Shown piece by piece: positions 7,302-13,906 of a DNA stretch of 23,933 nt. Location of the stretch: NCBI GenBank assembly GCA_007570905.1, contig RKSI01000151.1, forward strand, positions 1 to 23,933. The letters are read 5' to 3'. The position numbers and the translations under genes are program-made. This DNA comes from Gammaproteobacteria bacterium. Its GTDB lineage: Bacteria; Pseudomonadota; Gammaproteobacteria; Poriferisulfidales; Oxydemutatoraceae. A model generated the notes under the pieces. It was not told the origin of the DNA. It saw nothing but the letters and a program-made list of their open reading frames with translations, and searched no databases. Each line of letters starts with the position of its first letter. Positions within the stretch are counted from its first letter, which is position 1.

Positions 7302-8279
7302 ATGAAACGCAGCGTCAAGATCAACTTCAAGGGCTTCTGGGGGATGCGCCCGGAAGACAGCCCTTTTTACAAACTGCTGTCGCAGCGGTTTGACCTGGAG
7401 ATTTCCGGTGACCCGGACTTTCTGATTTACACCGACGGCTACCAGGAGAAGAGAAAATTCCAGGATTGCGTCCGCATCTTCTACACCGGCGAGAACACCA
7501 GGCCGGATTTTTACGACTGCGATTACGCCTTCACATTTGACATGGCGATGACCCGCAGGCATTACCGCCTGCCGCTGTACCGGTTTTACGGCGACTATGA
7601 GCGGCTGAAGGAGCCGAAGGACCCGGAGCGCATTCTGGCGCATAAAAGCGGGTTCTGCTATTTTCTGTATTCGCATATAACGCCGGAGAGGGAGGATTTT
7701 TTCAACCGGCTGCTGGCCTACAAGATGGTGGACTCCGGCGGCAGGTTTCTGAACACGCTGGGCCATCTTGTGCCCGACGATTCGGCGCAGGCGTCGGCCT
7801 TCAGGCAGCGCTACAAATTCGCCATCGCCTTTGAGAACTCTTCGTATCCGGGTTACACGACGGAAAAGATTTATCATGCGATGCTCGACAATGTCGTGCC
7901 GATTTACTGGGGCAATCCGCGGATCGCGCACGACTTCAACCCGAAGTCGTTCATCAACTGCCACGACTATGGTGATTTCAGCGAGGTCGTCGAAAAGGTC
8001 ATTGAAATGGACAACGACGACGAGTTATACAAATCGTGCCTCGCGCAGCCCTGGCTGAACGATGGCCGCGGCCTGGATTATCTGTCGGACGAGAGTTTGC
8101 TGGCGCGCTTTGAGGAGATTTTTGCCAACCCGCAGCCGATACGCTACCGCAAGGCGCCGCCGCTGACTTCTTTGCCGTTGTCGGTTCGCTTCAACCGGGC
8201 GGTTCATGACAAACTCAGGCCGAACCCGCTGTTCGCGCCGCTGCTGACGAGGCTGATTCGGTGGCGCAACCGCTGGTGA
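7302..8279 (+). CDS. GT10 family (alpha-1,3/1,4-fucosyltransferase-like) glycosyltransferase
   Basis: A 325-aa enzyme expected to transfer fucose from GDP-fucose to a surface glycan in the cytoplasm. The conserved donor-binding block of family GT10 spans about residues 171-206 (YKFAIAFENS, GYTTEKIYHAM, VVPIYWGNP). The N-terminal part has the acceptor-side Rossmann-like half (DFLIYTDG, RIFYTGENTRPDF). The C-terminus is basic (about 290-325). It starts at ATG 7302, 29 bases after the response regulator, with no clear ribosome site or own promoter. GC content is lower than in flanking genes: the 60 bases at 7441-7500 hold 31 G/C, against 36 at 6901-6960. This hints at acquisition. Fucose as donor is inferred from the family, not shown. 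Confidence 0.85.
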   Translation: MKRSVKINFKGFWGMRPEDSPFYKLLSQRFDLEISGDPDFLIYTDGYQEKRKFQDCVRIFYTGENTRPDFYDCDYAFTFDMAMTRRHYRLPLYRFYGDYERLKEPKDPERILAHKSGFCYFLYSHITPEREDFFNRLLAYKMVDSGGRFLNTLGHLVPDDSAQASAFRQRYKFAIAFENSSYPGYTTEKIYHAMLDNVVPIYWGNPRIAHDFNPKSFINCHDYGDFSEVVEKVIEMDNDDELYKSCLAQPWLNDGRGLDYLSDESLLARFEEIFANPQPIRYRKAPPLTSLPLSVRFNRAVHDKLRPNPLFAPLLTRLIRWRNRW

Positions 8280-8286
8280 CGGGGCT

Positions 8287-8652
8287 TCAGGCGCGCCCGC
8301 CGGCGTAGTGTTTGCGGTCGCCGCGCCGCGCCCCCGCGCGCTGCACGACGACGCCCTTGACGGCGCCGGCGCCGGCGATGGCGATGCTTTCATAGCCGGG
8401 GTTCAGCGGTTTCAGCAGATGCCGCCCGTTTTCAACGATGAATTGCCGGAAGATGTATTCGTCGCCGGCCTGCGCGATGACAAACGAGCCACTCTCAAAC
8501 GTGCCGCCGGGTTCAATGACGATGATGGAGCCGTCCGGGAATTCGGGCGCCATGCTGTCGCCCAGCACGCGCAGCGCGTAGGGTTCGCTTGCGGCGCAGC
8601 CGGCGTCGTCGAGCGGTCGCGGGTGTTCGTGTTCGTTTTGTTGGGCGCTCAT
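8287..8652 (-). CDS. Stand-alone S24 (LexA/UmuD-fold) peptidase-like protein
   Basis: A 121-aa protein consisting of just the LexA/UmuD/CI C-terminal fold with no helix-turn-helix. The nucleophile motif is RVLGDSMAPEFPDG (Ser33), followed by GSFVIAQ and EYIFRQFI, then LLKPLNPGYESI and VKGVVVQRAG. In active S24 peptidases the dyad is Ser plus a Lys in a motif like TLKRF. Here the equivalent residue appears to be Arg69 (FRQF), so self-cleavage is doubtful unless Arg can serve. The basic tail (RAGARRGDRKHY) might bind nucleic acid or a partner. The ATG at 8652 has no strong ribosome site. The gene converges on the GT10 gene, 7 bases apart, and diverges from the hypothetical gene at 8808. No SOS box was recognised upstream. 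Confidence 0.75.
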   Translation of the reverse strand: MSAQQNEHEHPRPLDDAGCAASEPYALRVLGDSMAPEFPDGSIIVIEPGGTFESGSFVIAQAGDEYIFRQFIVENGRHLLKPLNPGYESIAIAGAGAVKGVVVQRAGARRGDRKHYAGGRA

Positions 8653-8770
8653 CTGAACGGCGCCCGTGTCGCGGTGGTGCGGAGGCGGCTGTGCACGGGC
8701 TTGCGCGCGGTGCGCTGCGCGGAGTTTTGTGCGGGTGTGCCGGCGGTCATCGTCACTTCCAACCTGCCGC

Positions 8771-8776
8771 TATAAT
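8771..8776 (+). promoter_or_regulatory. Consensus -10 box (TATAAT) upstream of the gene at 8808
   Basis: A perfect TATAAT sits 31 bases before the ATG at 8808 in an otherwise GC-rich intergenic stretch (8653-8807). No good -35 is seen at 16-18 bases; the closest hexamer is a poor CATCGT at 8748-8753. An activator may be needed, or the match is fortuitous. Confidence 0.45.
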
Positions 8777-8807
8777 ACTACATTGCAAGTTCACACCGCC
8801 CCGCACG

Positions 8808-9356
8808 ATGCCCCCGCGACTGAAAACCAGATGGAACCGCGCCGAGACGCCGCGCGACTACCGCGCGACCGCCGGCGCCATCGGCGCCAATCTGTGGCGG
8901 ATAACGACAGAATGCCTGCTGAACCTGGAAAACGAGGGATTTGAAACGCGCGACAACGCGCAGCGGCTGGACGCCATCGCCGAGTTCGCGGCTTTCGCGC
9001 TGCACCTGCTCGACCGCCATGCGCACACCCGGCTGGACGACGCCGCGCGCGCGGCGCTGATAGGCGCGACAGCGCGGCGTTTCGGCGAAATTATCGAGGA
9101 CAACCGCCGCGATGTTTGCGGCGGCGGCGGCCACCTGCGGCGTTTCATTGATCTGGTCAACCGCCGCGCCGACGAATACGCCGACTGCGGTTACGACGAC
9201 GACGAAGGCCCGGGCTTTACGATGAAGCGCCTGCTCGGCGGCCATGTCCGCGACGCAATCGGCGGCGAGCAGCGGCAGTGGATACCGGACTATGTGATTG
9301 ACATGGAAGCGCCGGCGCTGTATAAGGCGTTGCGCCGCGCCGCGTCAATGGTTTGA
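8808..9356 (+). CDS. Conserved hypothetical protein (182 aa)
   Basis: A soluble, mostly helical, charged protein with no signal peptide or membrane segment. It resembles, from memory, uncharacterised proteins of beta- and gammaproteobacteria that share the pattern LWRITTECLLNLENEGFE near the N-terminus, RLDAIAEFAAFALHLLDR in the middle, and DYVIDMEAPALYKALRR at the end. A run of four glycines (CGGGGH) lies near residue 104. The frame is open further upstream, but the ATG at 8808 is preferred because it is downstream of the TATAAT at 8771 and the upstream residues are Arg-rich non-family sequence. It ends 7 bases from the convergent small gene at 9364. Function unknown. Confidence 0.7.
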   Translation: MPPRLKTRWNRAETPRDYRATAGAIGANLWRITTECLLNLENEGFETRDNAQRLDAIAEFAAFALHLLDRHAHTRLDDAARAALIGATARRFGEIIEDNRRDVCGGGGHLRRFIDLVNRRADEYADCGYDDDEGPGFTMKRLLGGHVRDAIGGEQRQWIPDYVIDMEAPALYKALRRAASMV

Positions 9357-9363
9357 GTTGCGT

Positions 9364-9567
9364 TCAGCCCGCCTTGCCGGCCCACGCCGAGAAGTTGTCG
9401 GCGTTTTTCTCCTCGCCGTCCTTGCGCCCGGCGCTCCAGGCGTCGCTGACGCGCTGTTCTTCAAGCGGCGGGTGCCCCAGATAGCCGCTCTGCCAGCCGA
9501 GGACATATTCCGGGTCAACGCCCGCCTCTTCCATCCGCGCCACCGCGTCCCGGTAAAATTGATTCAT
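9364..9567 (-). CDS. Conserved small protein (67 aa), function unknown
   Basis: A small acidic soluble protein beginning MNQFYRDAVARMEEAGVDPEYV, with a central GWQSGYLGHPPLEEQR and an ending GEEKNADNFSAW. The pattern matches, as far as I can recall, small uncharacterised gammaproteobacterial proteins with the same PEY-GW-GY-GHP spacing. The strong ribosome site AAGGAG (9576-9581) is eight bases before the ATG at 9567, and a -10-like TATAAT is further upstream, so the gene looks independently expressed. No catalytic or metal-binding motif is visible. Confidence 0.75.
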   Translation of the reverse strand: MNQFYRDAVARMEEAGVDPEYVLGWQSGYLGHPPLEEQRVSDAWSAGRKDGEEKNADNFSAWAGKAG

Positions 9568-9596
9568 TGTGGTTTCTCCTTGTTGTTTGTTTGTGA

Positions 9597-9615
9597 CCGG
9601 TTGAACCGGATTATA
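9597..9615 (-). promoter_or_regulatory. -10 box with adjoining 13-bp palindrome before the 67-aa gene
   Basis: On the minus strand, a TATAAT (9610-9615) is immediately followed by CCGGTTCAACCGG (9597-9609), a palindrome with 6-base arms and one centre base. It would cover the expected transcription start and lies between the -10 and the ribosome site, which fits an operator. No clear -35 was found. There is no T-run, so it does not look like a terminator for the upstream gene. Confidence 0.4.
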
Positions 9616-9623
9616 TTCAATAT

Positions 9624-10745
9624 TCAGTTGAGGGCCGCCTGAAAACGCTTCAGCGCCTCGCCGTCGTCCAGCCGCGCGGCGGCGGCGGCGGCGGCGTCTT
9701 GCATTGAGGCGTGCTTTTGCAGGTGGGTCAGCACGATGGCGCCGCCGTAAATCAGGCAGTCGCGCGCGGCGCCCGGCGCGCCGTGCAGCGCCTCAAGCCC
9801 GGCGGCGGCGGCGCGTTGCGACAGCGCCGCGACATCCACATCGGCGGCGATTTCATCGCCCTGCTCCGCCGCCGGCGGCAAATCATCCGGCAGCGGCACG
9901 CCGCGCGATGCCTGGCGGATGCCGATGGCGAGCGGGTCGAGTTCGCGCATTTGCGCCTCGCCGCCGTCATGGACTTCGTGCAGTCTGGCCGGCTGTTTCA
10001 GCGACGGCGTGATGCCGCCCTCGCTGCCGCGCACCACGGCGGCGGAATCAAAGCCGGCGAATTGCGCCAGGTCGAGATAAACCGGCGGGTAGGCCTTGTG
10101 CACATAGCCGGTAATCAGATGAGTGCTGCGGCGCCCGCGTATCGGGCCGCTCAGCACTTCAACGGTGGTCAGCAGCGGGCGCTTGACGATGCGCGTGCGC
10201 AGCGCGGCGAGGTCGTGCAGCGCCGGGCAGAAGCGACTTTGATCCAGATATGCCCAGCCCGCGTCTTGCAGTTGCGCCGCCGCCTGTTGCGCCGACAGTC
10301 CGACATCAACGCCTGCGGCGCGCAACACCGTGTGATGGGTGGCGCCGTATTTCGGGCCGACGCGCTCCATGCCGTGGCTGAACGCGGGCACGCCGCACGC
10401 CGCCAGCACCGCCGGCAGAAAAGGCGCGACCGGCAGACTTCGCAGAAAGCCGTCGTAGGGGTCGGCGATGTCCACGACCTGCTCGACCGGCGCGGTGACG
10501 GCGTCGATGCTTTCGCGTATCGCCTGCAACACGCCGCGGTTTTCTTCCTGTGTCTCGCGCTTCATCCGCAGCGCAATCAGAAAAACCGCGGTCTGCACCG
10601 GGTCGGCGCCGTTTTCCAGGATGGACTTCATCGCCGCGCGCGCCTCTTCAAACTCAAGGTCTTTGCTGTATTCCGGGCCGGTTGCGACTTTCTGTATGCA
10701 GCGGCGCAGAATCAGCCGCGCGCCGGGGTCCTGTTTCGTTTCCAT
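9624..10745 (-). CDS. TrpD2/YbiB-like protein (anthranilate phosphoribosyltransferase fold)
   Basis: A 373-aa protein with the nucleoside-phosphorylase / phosphoribosyltransferase class III fold: a helical N-terminal domain (about 12-75; EEARAAMKSILENGADPVQTAVFLIALRMK is split around this region), then an alpha/beta domain with ADPYDGFLRSLPVAPFLPAVLAACGVPAFSHG beginning near residue 94 and KYGATHHTVLRAAGVDV around 131. Classical TrpD has a GTGGD loop; it is absent here, as in the TrpD2/YbiB group, some members of which bind nucleic acid rather than make tryptophan (family knowledge). There are no trp genes nearby. ATG at 10745 follows the suhB stop by 9 bases, suggesting cotranscription. Exact role unknown. 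Confidence 0.75.
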   Translation of the reverse strand: METKQDPGARLILRRCIQKVATGPEYSKDLEFEEARAAMKSILENGADPVQTAVFLIALRMKRETQEENRGVLQAIRESIDAVTAPVEQVVDIADPYDGFLRSLPVAPFLPAVLAACGVPAFSHGMERVGPKYGATHHTVLRAAGVDVGLSAQQAAAQLQDAGWAYLDQSRFCPALHDLAALRTRIVKRPLLTTVEVLSGPIRGRRSTHLITGYVHKAYPPVYLDLAQFAGFDSAAVVRGSEGGITPSLKQPARLHEVHDGGEAQMRELDPLAIGIRQASRGVPLPDDLPPAAEQGDEIAADVDVAALSQRAAAAGLEALHGAPGAARDCLIYGGAIVLTHLQKHASMQDAAAAAAARLDDGEALKRFQAALN

Positions 10746-10754
10746 GTCGTTATT

Positions 10755-11570
10755 TTATCGCAGTCGCTGCGCCATTGTCTTGAACAGCGAGGCGCCGGCG
10801 GCCAGCACATTGCCGGATTTCAGGCAGTCTTCGCCGCCGTCCGGTTCGCCGACCAGGCCGCCGGCCTCGCGCACGATGACGATGCCGGCGGCGATGTCCC
10901 ACGGCCTGAGGCCGTATTCCCAGAAGCCGTCAAGCCGCGCGCAGGCCACATATCCGAGGTCGAGCGCCGCCGCCCCGGCGCGGCGGATGCCGGCGGCTTC
11001 AGCGGCGATTGGGCGGAAGGTTCGCAGGTAATCATCGAGGTTCTGGTCGTCGCGGTACGGAAAGCCGGTGCCGATGAGGGCGTCGGCCAGGTGCTTGCGC
11101 TGTGATGCGCGGATTTTGCGCTGGTTCAGCGTCGCGCCTTCGCCCTTGCCGGCCAGAAACAGTTCGTTCTTGAACGGGTCAAAGATGGCGCCGACAACCG
11201 GCGCGCCCTTGTGCAGCAGCGCGATGGAAACGGCGCAATGGGGAAAGCCGTGGATGAAGTTGACGGTGCCGTCGAGGGGGTCTATCACCCATTGCCATTC
11301 GCTGCGGCGGGCCTTGCCGCCGCCACCGGCCTCGCCATCGGTTTCGCCATCAACACTCTCCTCGGACAGGATGGCGTGGTCCGGAAACGCGCGGCGCAAC
11401 TGGCCGACGATTTCGCGCTCGCATTCAAGGTCCACATTGCTGACCGGGTCGTTGCGCCCCTTGTCGCGGGTTTCAATCTCGTGCAGGCGCCCGGCGCGGC
11501 GCGTGATAATCCGCCCCGCGTCAAGCGCAACCTTCGCGGCGGTGTTCAGATACGCTTTCAGTTGCCCCAC
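10755..11570 (-). CDS. suhB: Inositol monophosphatase family protein SuhB
   Basis: A 271-aa enzyme of the lithium-sensitive phosphatase family; E. coli SuhB (267 aa) also joins the NusG/rRNA antitermination complex. Metal-binding motifs are intact: LSEES (E70/E71), WVIDPLDGTVNF (D97, D100, T102), and WDIAAGIVIVREAGG (D225). A Gly/Asp-rich insert of about 17 residues (about 74-90) lies between the first two motifs. The frame is open upstream to 12194, but that part is antisense-like shadow. The GTG at 11570 is chosen because GAGGT is five bases upstream and the family N-terminus (KAYLNTAAKVA) follows at once. It overlaps the end of the GT2 gene by 13 bases, so translation is probably coupled. 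Confidence 0.93.
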   Translation of the reverse strand: MGQLKAYLNTAAKVALDAGRIITRRAGRLHEIETRDKGRNDPVSNVDLECEREIVGQLRRAFPDHAILSEESVDGETDGEAGGGGKARRSEWQWVIDPLDGTVNFIHGFPHCAVSIALLHKGAPVVGAIFDPFKNELFLAGKGEGATLNQRKIRASQRKHLADALIGTGFPYRDDQNLDDYLRTFRPIAAEAAGIRRAGAAALDLGYVACARLDGFWEYGLRPWDIAAGIVIVREAGGLVGEPDGGEDCLKSGNVLAAGASLFKTMAQRLR

Positions 11571-13789
11571 TGTTGACCTCGTCGGTGGCCTTGTTGCGGC
11601 TCCCGCCGGCGGCTGCGCTGCTGTTTCAGCAGTTGTTTCTTTTGACCGCTGAAATGGTCGGCGAAAGACGCGGCCAGGCCGCTGCGCCGCAGCAACGGCA
11701 TCGCCGGGCGCGCCAGCGGCGGCAGCGCCAGCAGCGGCCACGCACGGTTGAACGGCGACACCCGCCACGCCAGCGACCTTCTGAAACATTCGCCGGCCTC
11801 GCCAAAGCGCTCCAGCGCAATCATTTGCAAACCGGCCAGGCACCACAAGTTGCCCATAACCCGCCGCCGCAGTTTTGCCGGAATGTGCTCGCGCGCGCCG
11901 AAGCGGTCCAAGCAGTCTTCGCGGATGCAGGCCCAGGTTCGCAGGTAGTCTTTGTGTTTGCGGTGGAGTTTGTCGTGGGCGTCGCCGGCGGTGAAAGTCA
12001 CCGCGCAGTCCGGTATGTGCAGCCATTCGCCGAGGTTGGCGAGGCGCGTGAACAATTCGCTGTCGTGGCCGGTCGGCAGCGTCTCGTTGAAGCCGCCCAG
12101 TTGCCTGACCGGTTCGGCGCGAAACAGCGTGCACGAAGCGACGCCCGCACCTTCGGTGAAAAACCATTGCCACGGATTTTCCGCCAGTTCGCACTGGCGG
12201 ATGAGTTCTTCCATATGATCCACGCCGTCCGGCGTTTTCAGCGCGTAGCGCATCAGGCGGTCGGTGCTGGCCGCCACCGCGCGCGGCGACGCGGCGAGTG
12301 CCGCGGCGGTCTTTTCAATAAAGTCCGGCGGCGGAAAGTCGTCGGAGTCGAGAAAATAAACCAACCCGCAGTCGCCAATGTGCGCGAGGCCGCGGTTTCT
12401 CGCGGCGGGCGCCCCGCGGTTGGTTTCCTGAACCAGCAGTTGCGTCTTGAAGGGGCGTTGTTCGCGCTGCTGCCACTGGCGCACCGCATCGGGCGTGCCG
12501 TCATCGGAGGCGTCGTCCACGACGATGAGTCGGTTGGGTGGCCGGGTCTGGGCGCCGATGTGGTCGAGCACGCGGCCAATCAGGCCGGCGCGGTTGAAGA
12601 CGGGGATGATGACGGCGGTTTTCATCCGGCCACCGGAGTGCGGTTGCGCCTTGCGGGCGCGTTTTTCCGGCGGTTGCGCGGGCGCTCGCGCTGCCGCCCG
12701 GCCGTTGTGTGGCGCCGCAGGCCGGGCTGTGCTCTGCGGTGGCGGCAATTTCGTGGTTTGTTGTTTCAGCAGGCGCCTTTTCTTGTGGCTGAAATGGTCG
12801 GCGAAAATCGCGGCCATGCCGCTGCGCCGCAGCAGCGGCATCGCCGGGCGCGCCAGCGGCAGCAGCGCCAGCAGCGGCCACGAACGATTGAACGGCGAGA
12901 CCCGCCACGCCAGCGACTTCCTGAAACACTCGCCGGCCTCGCCAAAGCGCTCCAGCGCAATCATCTGCAAACCCGCCAGGCACCAGGAATGCGCCATGAC
13001 CTTGCGGCGGAGTTTTCCCGGGATGTGCGCGCGCGCGCCGAAACGCGCGAGACAATCTTCGCGGACGCGCGCCCAGTCGCGCAGGTAGGCGTTGTGTTTG
13101 TGGTAAAGGTGTTCATCGGCGTCGCCGTGGGTAATCGTTACGGTGCAGTCCGGCACATACAGCCATTTGCCGAGGTTGGCGAGGCGTGTGAACAATTCGC
13201 TGTCGTCGCAGGTAAGCAGCGTCTCGTTGAAACCGCCCAGTTCCCTGACGCATTCGGCGCGGAACAATGTGCACGAGAAAACACCGGCGCCTTTGGCGAA
13301 AAACCATTGCCACGGGTTTTTGGCCAGTTCGCCCAGATGGATGAATTCTTCCGCATGGCGCACGCCGTCCAGCGTTGCCAGTGCGTAGTGTATCAGGCAG
13401 TCGGTGCTGGCCGCCACCGTGCGCGGCGACGCGGCGAGTGCTGCGGCGGTTTTCTCGAGAAAATCCGGTGGCACAAAATCGTCGGAGTCGAGAAAGCAGA
13501 CAAACTCGCAGTCGGCAATGTGTGCAAGGCCGCGGTTTCTCGCGGCGGGCGCCCCGCGGTTGGTTTCCTGAACCAGCAGTTGCGTCTTGAAGGGGCGTTT
13601 TTCTCGCTGTTGCCACTGGCGCACCGCATCGGGCGTGCCGTCGTCGGAGGCATCGTCCACGACAATGAGTCGGTCGGGTGGCCGGGTCTGGGCGCCGATG
13701 TGGTCGAGCGCGCGTCCTATCAGGGCGGCGCGGTTGAATACGGGGATGATGACGGCGGTTTGGGCCGTGCCTGCGGCGGCTTCCGTCAT
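11558..13789 (-). CDS. Tandem two-domain GT2 glycosyltransferase (fused internal duplication)
   Basis: A 743-aa protein with two complete GT-A (family 2) domains. Each copy has VIIPVFNRA, LIVVDDASDDGTPDAV, NRGAPAARNRG, FLDSDD (residues 101-104 and about 481-484) and LGGFNET with DSELFTRLANLG, followed by a helical C-terminal part. The copies are exactly 380 codons apart with no indel, joined by a Pro/Ala/Arg-rich linker (about 345-388). A Met at the start of the second copy (12623-12625) could be a secondary start. The ATG at 13789 is preferred on family grounds; the frame extends to a TTG at 13864, but that would sit inside the divergent isc promoter. Likely role: adding sugars to a surface polysaccharide or lipid-linked glycan. 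Donor and acceptor are unknown. No membrane segments are seen. Confidence 0.85.
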   Translation of the reverse strand: MTEAAAGTAQTAVIIPVFNRAALIGRALDHIGAQTRPPDRLIVVDDASDDGTPDAVRQWQQREKRPFKTQLLVQETNRGAPAARNRGLAHIADCEFVCFLDSDDFVPPDFLEKTAAALAASPRTVAASTDCLIHYALATLDGVRHAEEFIHLGELAKNPWQWFFAKGAGVFSCTLFRAECVRELGGFNETLLTCDDSELFTRLANLGKWLYVPDCTVTITHGDADEHLYHKHNAYLRDWARVREDCLARFGARAHIPGKLRRKVMAHSWCLAGLQMIALERFGEAGECFRKSLAWRVSPFNRSWPLLALLPLARPAMPLLRRSGMAAIFADHFSHKKRRLLKQQTTKLPPPQSTARPAAPHNGRAAARAPAQPPEKRARKAQPHSGGRMKTAVIIPVFNRAGLIGRVLDHIGAQTRPPNRLIVVDDASDDGTPDAVRQWQQREQRPFKTQLLVQETNRGAPAARNRGLAHIGDCGLVYFLDSDDFPPPDFIEKTAAALAASPRAVAASTDRLMRYALKTPDGVDHMEELIRQCELAENPWQWFFTEGAGVASCTLFRAEPVRQLGGFNETLPTGHDSELFTRLANLGEWLHIPDCAVTFTAGDAHDKLHRKHKDYLRTWACIREDCLDRFGAREHIPAKLRRRVMGNLWCLAGLQMIALERFGEAGECFRRSLAWRVSPFNRAWPLLALPPLARPAMPLLRRSGLAASFADHFSGQKKQLLKQQRSRRREPQQGHRRGQQWGN
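11628..13765. repeat. Direct tandem duplication, 1140-bp period
   Basis: Sequence from about 11628-12625 aligns without gaps to 12768-13765, offset 1140 bases throughout. The best-conserved part is a 73-base identical run, 12387-12459 versus 13527-13599. The unit encodes one GT2 domain, with about 142 bases of non-homologous linker between copies. Confidence 0.9.
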
Positions 13790-13852
13790 GCCTGCGCTGG
13801 CGACGGGGCGCCGGGAAGCGTTGTTTTCACTGGGTTTTCCGGGGACAATGGA

Positions 13853-13877
13853 TTTGTTGACCAAAATAGTAAGGTAT
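13853..13877 (+). promoter_or_regulatory. IscR type-1 binding site upstream of iscR
   Basis: The 25 bases TTTGTTGACCAAAATAGTAA followed by GGTAT match 21 of 25 positions of the type-1 IscR consensus as I recall it (ATASYYGACTRWWWYAGTCRRSTAT). It covers the -35 box and most of the spacer of the isc promoter, as expected for repression by [2Fe-2S]-IscR. Confidence 0.7.
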
Positions 13878-13885
13878 AGTATATT
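13857..13885 (+). promoter_or_regulatory. isc operon promoter
   Basis: TTGACC (13857-13862) and TATATT (13880-13885) are separated by 17 bases, in an AT-rich island. The transcript would begin near 13892, leaving only about 15 untranslated bases containing the strong ribosome site AGGAGGT (13897-13903) before the iscR ATG. Confidence 0.65.
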
Positions 13886-13906
13886 ACATCACATTGAGGA
13901 GGTGCC

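Noticed and set aside
8350..8385. Runs of GGCGCCGG as a possible dispersed palindromic repeat or terminator
   Set aside because: The same words occur throughout coding sequence as Gly-Ala codons in this GC-rich DNA; no fixed element or T-run was found.
8653..8807. SOS (LexA) box upstream of the S24-like gene
   Set aside because: No CTG-N10-CAG palindrome with a suitable AT-rich centre was seen in the intergenic region.
9357..9363. Bidirectional terminator between the convergent genes
   Set aside because: Only 7 bases separate the stops and no stem-loop with a T-run was visible there or just inside either gene.
11571..12194. N-terminal extension of the suhB frame by about 200 residues
   Set aside because: The extension overlaps the GT2 gene in another frame and has no SuhB similarity; a GTG with a good ribosome site at 11570 gives the normal length.
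11573..13879. 768-aa plus-strand frame opposite the tandem GT2 gene
   Set aside because: Its repeats merely mirror the GT2 duplication. The minus-strand product has conserved GT2 motifs and the plus-strand one has none.
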